Shown here in pieces: positions 23,887 to 33,720 of a DNA stretch of 64,000 nucleotides. Made by a program: the position numbers and the translations under genes. Origin of the DNA: Sporothrix humicola (taxonomy: Eukaryota; Ascomycota; Sordariomycetes; Ophiostomatales; Ophiostomataceae); the NCBI GenBank assembly GCA_021396245.1, contig WNYE01000022.1:372001-436000 (forward strand). The letters are read 5' to 3'. Within the stretch, counting starts at the first letter, position 1; the number at the start of each line of letters is the position of its first letter. Under the pieces are notes generated by a model. The model saw nothing but the letters and a program-made list of their open reading frames with translations, did not search any database and was not told the origin of the DNA.

Positions 23887-24848
23887 ATGTCCAGCGATCT
23901 CTGGTATGTCTTCATCCACTCTTGGTCCACGGGGATCGCATAGACGGGTGCTCGTGGCAATTGGGACGCGTGCCCAGCTTAAACTCGAGCTGTTCTCGTC
24001 TTTGTGCTCCCTTACGGATAGCTTCGGCGCGTGCTTTTGCACCATTACAGATAGCTGTCTTCATACACGTTCAATAAGGCTGACCTTTTTCTTCTTCACG
24101 CATATAGCCCCGTCTACGCGGTTAGTTTCCTCCTCTTGTTCCATCCCGTCGATCCGCCGGCCACCGACATTCGCGCCCGCGTCATCTCGTCGTGTCGATT
24201 CCAGCATAACGGCCTAGATAATCCCTCGCTACGGCCCTTATCTATCTATCCCGGCCAACCGACGCGACCTCCCCCTCTATGAACCCTGACTAACATATGT
24301 TGCTTGGATATAGCCCTTCTTCGGTGCCATGGGTTGCACGGCAGCCATTGTCTTCACCTGCCTGGGTGCCTCGTACGGCACGGCCAAGTCTGGTGTTGGT
24401 ATTGCTGCCATGGGTGTCCTGCGCCCTGACCTGATTGTCAAGAGTAAGTAGTCGCAGTCCAAGACAGCGCCGTGCATCGGCGTGCTTTGCATGGCTAACC
24501 AACGCGTCTCCTTCAATAGACATTGTGCCCGTCATTATGGCTGGTATTATCGGTATCTACGGTCTCGTCGTGTCCGTCCTGATTTCCGACAACCTGAAGC
24601 AGAAGGAGTACGCACTGTACACCGGCTTCATCCAGCTCGGTGCTGGTCTGGCCGTCGGTCTGGCCGGTCTGGCTGCCGGCTTCGCCATCGGCATTGTCGG
24701 TGACGCCGGTGTCCGTGGTACTGCCCAGCAGCCGAGACTGTTCGTCGGCATGATTCTGATTCTCATTTTCGCCGAGGTTCTGGGTCTGTACGGCCTGATT
24801 GTTGCCCTTCTGATGAACTCCAAGGCCTCGCTCAACATCTCCTGCTAA
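23887..24848 (+). CDS. vma3: V-type ATPase proteolipid subunit c
   Basis: Four exons: 23887-23903, 24108-24120, 24314-24443 and 24520-24848, giving 162 aa. The protein begins MSSDLCPVYA-PFFGAMGCTA. Exon 2 is only 13 nt and its downstream donor is GTTAGT; both joins keep the frame and restore the conserved N-terminus. Four hydrophobic helices make up nearly the whole protein. The proton-carrying carboxylate is in helix 4, within ILIFAEVLGLYGLIVALLMN. The glycine-rich repeats (AAGFAIGIVGDAGVRG) pack the c-ring. This is the 16-kDa subunit of the membrane V0 sector, which rotates to pump protons into vacuoles and Golgi. Length matches yeast Vma3 (160 aa). VMA1, the catalytic V1 subunit, lies 15 kb downstream on the same strand. 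Confidence 0.95.
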
Positions 24849-25961
24849 GCAGCTCGCTTCGCTACCTCGACAACAATGACGCCGGCAGGCGCGCTGGCCG
24901 GGACCGCTGCATTTCGGCATCTCACCATTTCAGTGGTCTCACCACTCGTCTGCGAGCGCATTAGCGTTAAGCATAACAACTTGAGAGGAGACGTATAGGA
25001 GGGGAGCCGGCCTCGTCGCCGCCGGCCCCTCAACGACTAGCACGAGCGTTCATTCGGAAAAATCTTTGCATGTGTCCTGACGAAGGAGATTGATGATGGG
25101 TACTCGGTTACTATAATACTGATTTATGGCAGTTCCCTTCCCCTTACTTGGATGTGATTGGACACCAAAGCGTGACGGTCCGCAACCATTGTGAGGGGAA
25201 GGGGACTTGGCCCTGGTTTTGTCTGCTTTTCGGAAACGGGAGGTGGCTCGGACCGAAACACGGGCTTTTTTGTTTCTTGTCTGTTTTTGTTTGTCTCTTT
25301 TTTTTTGTCATTGTCTAAATCTATTTTGTCTTGCACCGGAAGTACCAGAAAGGGTTTTCGGGCAAAACATATGTACTATTGTCGCATTACACTGCTATCC
25401 CTTTGCATTTTCCCCACATTTTCCTACTTTATCGCCCTTCCACATATCTATCTTACCTGGAATAATAGACATTTGGTGTGACTTGACTTGCCCTTTGATG
25501 ACGTGGCTTTACACTGAAAGTTTTGCAAAGTGATTGTTTGGATGTTTTCGTATTAAATAAATTAAACAGCCAGTCATACTTTGACCAGGCCGTGAATATC
25601 TCGGAGTTCTTTTCTGTTGTGAGACGAGTCTCCCAATATACTTTTTTCTCGAATCCCAAACCCCAAAATGCAAATAGCAGATAAACAACAAAAAAATATG
25701 AAAAGATAGAAGAACAGAGATACTACAAGACGTATGCTTCCAATGTTATATACAAGAAGCGAAGATTGGAAATTAAAAAAAAACAAAAAAGCGAGGGCAA
25801 GTTGCATGAGAGCATGATATAGTGTGCGGAACACACTTGTGTGCACTTGGAGCACGCGAAAGTACATGTGCCAAAAGATTGCCACGACACGTGTGCTATA
25901 GCAGGTTCCACGGATGTGTAACTGCGGCTGTGTCATGGCGGTATAGTCTCTTTTCAGAGAT
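24849..25961. other. Convergent 3' interval between VMA3 and ERG4
   Basis: 1.1 kb of T-rich 3' flank. Runs of TTTTTTTTGTC and AATAAATTAAACAG occur. No coding frame is credible. Confidence 0.6.
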
Positions 25962-27787
25962 TTAGATCACGTACTAAGGGAGCATAGTTAGCAAAAGCAC
26001 CACAAGGAGTCATAAGTAGGGCTGTCGGAACATACAGGAATGAACAGGTGCGGGACACGCTTCTCGTACTCGGTCCAGGCCTCGCCGTACTTGAGACGGC
26101 AGCGCTGGATGTCGCGGAGGGCACGGTGGGTGATCATCAGGCAGAAGAAGACGGGGTAGAACCAGGGGAAGGGGCTCTTGAAGCCGCAGATCAGGCCCCA
26201 GGAGATGGCAAAGAAGGCGTCGCACGTGTAGTGAACCTTGCGGGCCAGGCCGTACCAGCCATCGGCCAGGATGTCGTCGCCGGTGCTGGTCTTGATGGTC
26301 TTGGGGTTCTTGAGCGTCTGCCACGGCAGCTGGGGGAAGGTGCGGCGGATGACAAGAGTGCCGCGCTCAGCAGAGCGGAAGCGGTTCTTCTGGCTGTTGC
26401 AGCTGTCCCAGACCCAGTAGACAAAGAGATACGAGGTGTACAGGGCAATGAGGGCGGGCTTGCTCCACTTGTACTCGGACGGGTCGTGGTTGGCAATGTA
26501 CAGAGTGCAGTGGCAGTAGGACAGGGGGACACCAGCCAGGTTCCAGAAGATGAGCATGAAGCCCCACTTCTCGTAGTACATATCCCAGGTGGTGATGATG
26601 AGCTCCTCGCCCTTGGAGCAAGCGTTGGCGTACAGGAAGTGGGCCATAACGAGGAAGCCAATCTCGCCGGTGATGTAGCCGTAGCGCTCGAGCTGGCGGG
26701 CGGCAACACCGCACGACAGTAGGAACAGAATGTACCAGGGCAGGCGCACCTCGAAGAACATCTTAAAGTCGAGGATTCCAAACATGCGGGGGTTCAGCTC
26801 GGCGCCCATAAAGAAGTCGTAGAGGGGAGCGCCAGTCATACGGTGCTGGGCGCCGCGGAAAAGGGCCGAGAAGTAGGCGACAATGCTGACGAGGAAACCG
26901 GAAATGATGGCGACGCTCAGAAGAGGGCCGAACTCATCAATCAGGGTGTACAGCGGGAAGAGGCCCGAGACGTGCAGGCCAAAGGCGACGGCAATGGTGG
27001 CGTAGAAGCTGGTGTAGGCCGAGCAGTAGTAGGGCAGCTGCTTGCCGTTGAGGTGCAAGAGCGGCTTGCCGTAGCCCCAGATGCCGGGCATGAGGCAGTA
27101 GCAGATACCCTCAAAGATGAGGAAGGTCCAGTAGATGGTCCAGGCCTTGAGCGAGGGGAAAGCGCCAGTGTAGACGAGATCGAGCAGGTGGCGCGCAAAG
27201 TCCTCCATGGACTCGCCCTCGGCCGGCAGGGGGACCTTGCCGTCGTAGTAGGTGGCGCCAATCCACATGTACCACATGAGCATGGGGAAGCCGATCATCA
27301 TGGCAGAGACACCCAGCGAGCCGCCAAACTCCTTGTGGCCGGAGTAGTCAATGCGGTGGTCTGCGCCGGGCTTCCAGCCGTCGACGGCGTGCTCGGTCTT
27401 GATGATGGGCTCGGCATCGGTCGCCTTGCCATTGATGGGCGCAGGCCGGCCATTGGCCTTGGTGGCGGCCATTTTGGGCTTGGACTCGGGGCTGGAAGTG
27501 ACGCCGTTCGTCTTTCCGTTCAGCTTGCCGTTCTGGTGTCCGTTCTGGTGTCCGTTCTGATGTCCGTTCTGGTGTCCGTTCTGATGTCCGTTCTGGTGGT
27601 CGTCGCTGGTCTCGTCAGTCTCGTCAATGTGCTCGACGAACTTGGGCAGACGGCGACGGGTAGAAGCAGCCTTGGAAGCCTTGGAGGTGCTTTCGGCAGC
27701 AGAGCTGGAATCGCCTTCGGCGTCGGAGTTGTCGACGGGGAAAAGAGACTTGCGGGATCGTGAACGCGTCGTCGGGGTCTCGACCAT
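25962..27787 (-). CDS. erg4: C-24(28) sterol reductase
   Basis: Two exons: 27787-26036 and 25973-25962, giving 587 aa. The second exon encodes only Tyr-Val-Ile and the stop; it restores the family's C-terminus LFIPYVI, and the intron has donor GTATGT, a TGCTAAC branch site and TTAG acceptor. Erg4 catalyses the last ergosterol step, NADPH reduction of the C-24(28) double bond, in the ER membrane. The first 110 residues are a non-conserved hydrophilic extension with six HQNG-type repeats (about 63-86). The conserved multi-spanning core follows, with FGGSLGVSAMMIGFPML, MPGIWGYGKPL, MGAELNPRMFGILDFK and TTWDMYYEKWGFMLIFWNLAGVPLSY-type signatures, then YGLARKVHYTCD and HRALRDIQRC near the end. If the intron were retained, the frame would run 15 codons past the junction to a different tail. 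Confidence 0.95.
27528..27599. repeat. 12-bp tandem repeat, six copies, inside ERG4
   Basis: Six consecutive 12-bp units CCGTTCTGRTGK encode repeated His-Gln-Asn-Gly in the hydrophilic N-terminal extension of ERG4. Units differ only at one or two bases, so they arose recently and probably vary in number between strains. Confidence 0.9.
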
Positions 27788-28963
27788 GCCGCTGAACAGC
27801 TCTTTTTTTCTGCAGTGCGCGCCGTGTTAGTTATGCGAGGCCTTTCGCGCGGTGCGTATAAGATGGAGATGAATAGACAAGAGTAATTGGGAAGTGAGCA
27901 TACCTAGGCGTTTGCCGGAGAGAGTACCTGGTCGACATTGTGTATTTTTCTTGAGATGCAGGAAGGCACCCCCTTTTAAATATAAAATTACGGTGAAATG
28001 GAGACCGTCGTCGAACGGTGCGTGCCCCTGGCTAGCAAAATAGCAAAATAGGAAGGACCGTCCCCGGGAGGCAAAAAAAAAAAAGAGGAAATGGGACGAA
28101 AGGAGTGACAAGAACGGAATGCACACGAAGAGGAAGAAAGAGAAAGGAAAGAGCGATGGACTGGCGCGGAGGAGGAATCGACTAATACGTGTATTCCACC
28201 GGAAAACAGAAGGCACGATGGGAAGAAAATAGAGAGAAAATAGGGGTTTGTTGGGGCGTGCTGGCCTTTCGGTGGCGCTCTTCAAGACGCGCTCTGGGGG
28301 CAACCAGAAAGAGAAAGTGCGACGTGGGGCGTGGGCGGAGAACCAAAATGGACAAATTAGAGGGCTTATTGTTTACTTTTTCTCTGAGGCAAGAGCGCAG
28401 GCCATACACAGGGCACTACCAGCGCTAGACTGCTAGACCTGTGTAGGCCGGGCACCCAGCCGTGCCTCGGAAAAAGTGCTAAAATCACACGCTACGGGCG
28501 CCCAGACGCCCTAAGCCGTACTCGTACTCGGGAGTGACACCCCAAGCACTGTTGCTTCTGCCGCCAAATTGCCCTATATTGGCGGCTAATAGGCTAACAG
28601 ATGGGAGTGTCGCATCACGTGCTGAACTGATCCTGATGACTAAGTATAAATTGGCCAATCAAGAGCTGCAACACGATCCAGGCACCAAAGAAGGAAGGAG
28701 GGGAGCTTTTGAAGCTCTGCGTATTTGTACTTCGTACAAGAACAACCATCATCACCAACTAAAAAAAAATAGGAAATAAAAAAGCGACAAATAAGAAGAA
28801 AAATACTCCAGTCTGAACCCATTCTGTGCCAAGTCTACGCCCTGTTTTTTAAAGGGCCCGAGGCACGACAATCGCAAAGGACCGTCTCGTTCCGCGAGAT
28901 CCGAAATATACCGCGAGTTCGACTTTTCCCAGATCACCCTTGTCACCATCTCATCTTTTCGTC
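27788..28963. other. Divergent promoter between ERG4 and pICln-like gene
   Basis: 1.2 kb with A/G-rich tracts on the plus strand (28,070-28,240 and 28,740-28,805) that correspond to CT-rich leader on the ERG4 strand. No gene is seen. Confidence 0.6.
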
Positions 28964-30206
28964 ATGGCACCTCAAGCAACGGCTTCGTTGCCGACAACGC
29001 TACGGACGCCACCGTCGCTGGACGCATATACGCCACTGGCCGATCATGAGTCCCGTACGCCAGCCTCGTTTTACGAAGGGCCACCAGTGCTGCACTATCA
29101 CACAACCGGCGCTCGTGCGTACGTGAGCAGAGAAAACCGTGATAAGCTCCCATGGGGCGGCAATGAGACGACAGCGGCGGCCTCTGGTGGCGAGGCTTGG
29201 CCGATCATGGGCGAGGGCATGGTCGAGCAGGTTGTCGATGTGTTTGTCGGCTCAGAGTAAGTTTATGTGGGCACTCATCTGAATGTATATTAGTTTGAAA
29301 GGACATCCAACTAACACTTATAGTACTCTCACGCTCTACAGCACGGCTGCAGACTGTGGTCTGTCCCTGCCATACCCCGTGATTGGCATACACGCCATCA
29401 AGTCAGCGTACACGGCAGACAACCGGCGAGTTCCTACAATTTACATGCAGCTAGAACTGTCAGGCACTGGCGGCGAAGAAGACGAGCCAGAAACTGTCGA
29501 GCTGACGGTTGTCCCGGCCGGAGCGGCAGAATCTGCAGCAGAGCAGCCTCCAGTCGACGGAGCAGCAGCACATGGTGCCTCTCAAACTACTTCGGAAGCG
29601 TCCAAGATGTTTGACGCCATTTCTGCCTGTGCAGACCTGCATCCGGACCGTTTTGGCGGCGATGACGGCGATGACGATGGAGGCGACAGCTACCCCTCTT
29701 TTTTCCGCCAGGGCGGCGAGAACGGCGACGATGAGGACGGCTACGAGGACGAGTACTATGAGGAGGGAGACGGCGAGGGATACGACGGAATTCTCATCGA
29801 AGGCGGCGACGGCGCGACAATGGAGCCCATCGAGGGCTTCCGGGGCGTGTTCCGGGGCGGCAACCAGGGTGACGCTGTCACATCCATCTCAGATCTACCA
29901 CCACCGATGCCAGGAAGCGGCGGCTGGATCACAGCCGAAAATGCACACGAGTTCTTTGACGAAGACGGCAACTGGCGGGGCCGTGGTGGAAGTTTGGGCG
30001 AAGGCGCTGGCCGTGTGCGGGGAAGGGATGAGGTCGAGGCTGGCGAGGCAACAGAGGCAGCTGCAGCAAATGAGACGGCTGGAGCAGCAGCTGAGCCTGC
30101 GTCGGCTGAAGGTACATCGACTGGCGAGGCGAGTGCCACGGCTGGAGATTCTAAAGGGGCCAGCAATGGCGATGGCTCTGAGAGCAAACGAATCCGGACG
30201 GAGTAA
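28964..30206 (+). CDS. pICln-like methylosome subunit
   Basis: Two exons, 28964-29256 and 29324-30206, joined as GA|T across a 67-nt intron (GTAAGT...TATAG), giving 391 aa. The N-terminal half is a PH-like fold of the 'regulator of volume decrease' family. VVDVFVGSEDTLTLYS crosses the splice, followed by GLSLPYPVIGIHAIKS and PTIYMQLEL. pICln in animals and fission yeast holds Sm proteins for PRMT5 methylation before snRNP assembly. The second half is strongly acidic (DDGDDDGG-like, then GEDEYYEEGDGEGYDG-like), as in pICln proteins, and ends in an Ala/Glu/Gly-rich tail with SKRIRTE. The tail is longer than in animal homologues. Cytosolic or nuclear location is expected. The family call rests mainly on the PH-like segment. 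Confidence 0.75.
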
Positions 30207-30624
30207 GGGGCCAGTGCTTTCATTTAAAGTATTGAGAAGTCTTTGTTTGAAGATGGGGAGAATATCCGGGTTTCATTTGATTATTGTTTCTACTGGCGTT
30301 TTGACGGGCGAAAAGTAAATAAACATAAGATACAAAGCACTGCGGATAAATATAAATGTACAATAATATATCATTTGTTGTATTCTTGGCGATTAACCTA
30401 CACCCCAAAAAAATGCTTTCTCTGCCTATATCGTATCAGATTTTACATAATACACAGTAATTCAACGCTCGCAATAGATGTTGTCCTAACAGAAAATAAA
30501 AAATGCCTGGCAACCCCAGATATCCCGTTGCCTTTTTATCCCATAATCAAACACTGCCCAAAAATCTCATAGTATCTATTTATTCCTTGCCGTCTAGTGT
30601 GAACCAAGAAGACTTTGCCGAGGC
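30207..30624. other. Convergent 3' interval between pICln-like and Rad9-like genes
   Basis: 418 bp, AT-rich, with overlapping 3' flanks of two converging genes. No gene is seen. Confidence 0.6.
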
Positions 30625-33600
30625 TCAAAAATCGGCATCCTCGATAAGTTGGCCAAAAATAAGACTCTGAATCAGACGCTCAAGGCTCAGCTCCTTGACA
30701 GGCAATGGGACGCGTTCAGAATCATTGTCGTCTGAAGACTGGCGCTTGCGCTTCTTGACTGCTGGCTTCACGCGGTCCTCAAAAATTCCAGTAATGTCTT
30801 TATTTTGGTTCGGAAACACCCAGTCACAGGGGCGGCCTGTGTCTTCCATCGCTATAAGGCGTTCCCTGGCATCCGTGACATTTTGTGCAAGAGATAACCG
30901 TGCGCCCAAAACATGTGCCAAGAACATGGGCGTATCGGTGCGCTCACCCTTTATAAAGAGGATCGAAAGACCATCCAAAATCAATTTCCGTTGTTCGACC
31001 ACGTCAGCAAGCCGTGCCGTAGAGGCATCGTATGGAATGAGATTCCGCGACCGTATGGCGCCACCAAGATACGAAGACTCTCCGGCGCATAACAGATACG
31101 GAGACCAGTCAACGAGCTCGCCCTTATCCAGACAGGTCGTCGCCCAGCGCGGGGAAAGGCACGGAAGACCTAGTGCGAGGGCTTCCAGGTACTTTGCCTT
31201 GCGCGAGTGGCCTTCGATGATGAGAGCAGTAAAGCCACTGTCAGCTTCCTTTGGTAGGAGCTGCAGCTCGCTCTTTCCAATGTGATTGGCTGTGTCGAGT
31301 GTTGCCCGCGTCCGCGATGAGGTTCCTGTGGGGTTTGTCGCTGTTGGAGGTTGCCGAAACATTTCTTCAAACCCACCAGGCAATATCCGACCGCCGGCTT
31401 TCTGGATCTGCATCTCCAGGATAGTCTGCTTCTTCTGCTTGTCGCTGCCTTCTTTTGAAGCTAACGAGACGTCAAAAACCATGCCTGCAAAGAGGCCTGG
31501 CGCACCAGAAGTCCGTGAACGCAAACTTGTAGTGAGAGCAGACGGCTTTGCTTTAGTGCCCATTGACCGAGCGGATTTTCGAGTGGAACGCGTATTCTGA
31601 CCGGGTGCCAGCAACGCTGCCAGCATGGCCGGAGACGCAGATAGCTCGTCTGTCGATCCAGATGGTATCGGAGACGGCTCCGGTTTGACCGATCTCGAAG
31701 ACTTGGCAGAGCTGTGTTCTAATTTTGGCTTTATATCGGGCAGAGACAGGGACGGTGACTCGCCACGCCGGAGCCGCCTTTTCGGAATAAGCGGCAGATC
31801 GTCGTCGTCGTCGTCGTTATCGTCGTCGCCGCCGCTGTGGCTCTCGTTTGCTGCAGCGAACTTTGCAATGCCAGAAGTGTAGCGCAGCTTGCTTTTAGAC
31901 CCGCGTGTTGAAAGGTCGCTGTCGTTGGCGGTAATGGGTGTCCCTTCACGGGACCGCTGTGTGGGTGTGGCGGACAAGTCGCTGAGGCTCGAGGCTGAGC
32001 GGTCCATGGAAGAGACTGACGCGGCTAGCGACGCACGTCCGCTGTTCCGTCCACTGTTGCGGCCGCTCTGCTTTCTCTCGCTATCGCTGCCATACCGCGC
32101 TCTCTTCCTCTGTGGCGGCTGAACGGTATTGGAAGACGATGCAGGGACGGGCGGTGACGACGTAGTGATGTCTACAACATGGTCCTGGGGCACGACTTGT
32201 TTTATAAGCGACACTACCTCTTCGGCCTGCTTAACTCGCTTCGTCTGGCTGTATATTGGTGAAGAAGACAGCTCTCGTGGTGGAGGCGGTGGGGGAAGCT
32301 CCGGCTCCGGCATGCTTGATGTAGGGGCCACTGGTTCTTCGACTGCGTCAGAGGTCGACGGCACGATTTCTCGGCTTGCCGTCAGATTCAGCGGCCATTT
32401 CCCAGCAGGACTGGTTTCGGGGATGGCTTCTGTCCCGTTCAAGCTGCTCTCGATTACCAGAGGCTGCCCTTGGCTGGCACCGACCTCTGGCATCTGGGGC
32501 AACGCAGCCGAGGATGACGGAGTCTTAGTCGCGGGCAAGATCTCGGGCGTTGGCCGATCGATAATCGACTGGGGGAAGCTGGAGACGTCGTATTCGCTAG
32601 AACGCAGTCCGGAAGAAGCATTGACGGGCCCTTCCATCGCCGTTTCTGCTGCTGCTCCTTCCCGGCCAGTGACAACTGGAGGGTCGCTTTCTGGACATAT
32701 CTCTAGCGCTCCTGAACCAGGCACAGCCTTCTGTGACCGCGACCGAACTTCCCGTTTTACTGATGCAGGCACCTCGACAATATCTTCACGGAAAGTAGGC
32801 CCAGACATGCTGACGGTAGCAAGTATTCTCGTGGCCTCCTCCTTTTTCTGGCGAACAATACGCTGTCTCCTAACATCAGCGTCTTCTTCGTCAGAGCTAG
32901 AGCCAAAGCCGTCTGCAAGATCTGACGATCGAGCCTCGGCTGCCGCCTCTCGCCTTTCTTGAGATTTCCTCATCGACTCGTATTCTGTCATGGGGGCCGG
33001 CGTCCTCCTCCTTCGCCTTGTCGGACTCGACTGTGCTGCACTAATAGCCGGGCTCCCTGACGACTTGTTCGGATATGGCGTGGTGCTATCAAATCGCGAT
33101 GTCGAAGATGTGGACAGAGCATGGAATAGGACGGCAGGCATGGGCGTCTGCTCGCCAAGGTTGGAGAAGCGGAGTTTGGTGGCCGAGGCAGTGTCGGTGT
33201 AGGGCGTCGTCATCACCGGCTGCTGGATAAGCTCGGAGGGTGAAGGTCGGGACGATGTCGGGCTCGCTTGATTAAAAGCCGCTGAGAATGGTGTGGCAGC
33301 AAAGAGTTGTGACCCGGCCACGAGTGGTGTCTGGAACTTGCCCCCGAACGGATTCTTAGGCGGTGCGGGTGTCTCTGGGCCCAGGTTTGTGTTAAAGCCC
33401 ATATTTGTCGTCGTCGCCGGGTCGTTGTCCGAATTCGGGAAGAATGCATTGGGCCGTCTTCGTTCGTCTTCGTTGGACGCTGTCGGCGACTCAAAGTCCA
33501 GCTCCATGGAGTGGACGGACCCAAACTTGACGGCACCGCTCTCGTTCTCATCCAACGAGCGGTTCAGAAAATCGTGGCCCGCATCTTGCTCTTGTGTCGC

Positions 33601-33720
33601 TCGAAGACTGTTGGACGGCAAAGACGGAGGATCTTCATATTGGTCGTAGCTGCGGCCCTCGTTGACCTGGGTCGGCGAGTCCATCCCGTCGTCGTAAGGC
33701 GGGGCCTCGGAGGTGTCCAT
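30625..33720 (-). CDS. Rad9/Crb2-like DNA damage checkpoint adaptor (BRCT)
   Basis: Intronless, 1031 aa. The frame runs 18 codons further upstream only to a TTG; the first ATG, at 33720, has a strong context (CACC-ATG-G). About 730 residues are disordered, rich in Ser, Pro, Thr and Glu, with scattered SQ/TQ sites that fit ATM/ATR-type phosphorylation. They include an acidic patch (DDDNDDDDDDLPLIPKRR). The C-terminal 290 residues form a tandem BRCT pair. BRCT1 begins LFAGMVFDVSL (about 740) and holds the SPRWATTCLDKGELVDW core. BRCT2 ends at DWVFPNQNK. This is the layout of budding yeast Rad9 and fission yeast Crb2, which link damaged chromatin to the checkpoint kinases. I cannot see the Tudor domain that usually precedes the BRCT pair. 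It starts divergently from the DUF4048-like gene, 3.5 kb away. Confidence 0.78.
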   Translation of the reverse strand: MDTSEAPPYDDGMDSPTQVNEGRSYDQYEDPPSLPSNSLRATQEQDAGHDFLNRSLDENESGAVKFGSVHSMELDFESPTASNEDERRRPNAFFPNSDNDPATTTNMGFNTNLGPETPAPPKNPFGGKFQTPLVAGSQLFAATPFSAAFNQASPTSSRPSPSELIQQPVMTTPYTDTASATKLRFSNLGEQTPMPAVLFHALSTSSTSRFDSTTPYPNKSSGSPAISAAQSSPTRRRRRTPAPMTEYESMRKSQERREAAAEARSSDLADGFGSSSDEEDADVRRQRIVRQKKEEATRILATVSMSGPTFREDIVEVPASVKREVRSRSQKAVPGSGALEICPESDPPVVTGREGAAAETAMEGPVNASSGLRSSEYDVSSFPQSIIDRPTPEILPATKTPSSSAALPQMPEVGASQGQPLVIESSLNGTEAIPETSPAGKWPLNLTASREIVPSTSDAVEEPVAPTSSMPEPELPPPPPPRELSSSPIYSQTKRVKQAEEVVSLIKQVVPQDHVVDITTSSPPVPASSSNTVQPPQRKRARYGSDSERKQSGRNSGRNSGRASLAASVSSMDRSASSLSDLSATPTQRSREGTPITANDSDLSTRGSKSKLRYTSGIAKFAAANESHSGGDDDNDDDDDDLPLIPKRRLRRGESPSLSLPDIKPKLEHSSAKSSRSVKPEPSPIPSGSTDELSASPAMLAALLAPGQNTRSTRKSARSMGTKAKPSALTTSLRSRTSGAPGLFAGMVFDVSLASKEGSDKQKKQTILEMQIQKAGGRILPGGFEEMFRQPPTATNPTGTSSRTRATLDTANHIGKSELQLLPKEADSGFTALIIEGHSRKAKYLEALALGLPCLSPRWATTCLDKGELVDWSPYLLCAGESSYLGGAIRSRNLIPYDASTARLADVVEQRKLILDGLSILFIKGERTDTPMFLAHVLGARLSLAQNVTDARERLIAMEDTGRPCDWVFPNQNKDITGIFEDRVKPAVKKRKRQSSDDNDSERVPLPVKELSLERLIQSLIFGQLIEDADF

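Noticed and set aside
26843..27763. 306-codon open frame opposite ERG4
   Set aside because: Antisense shadow of a certain ERG4 coding exon; repetitive Val/Leu/Gly translation.
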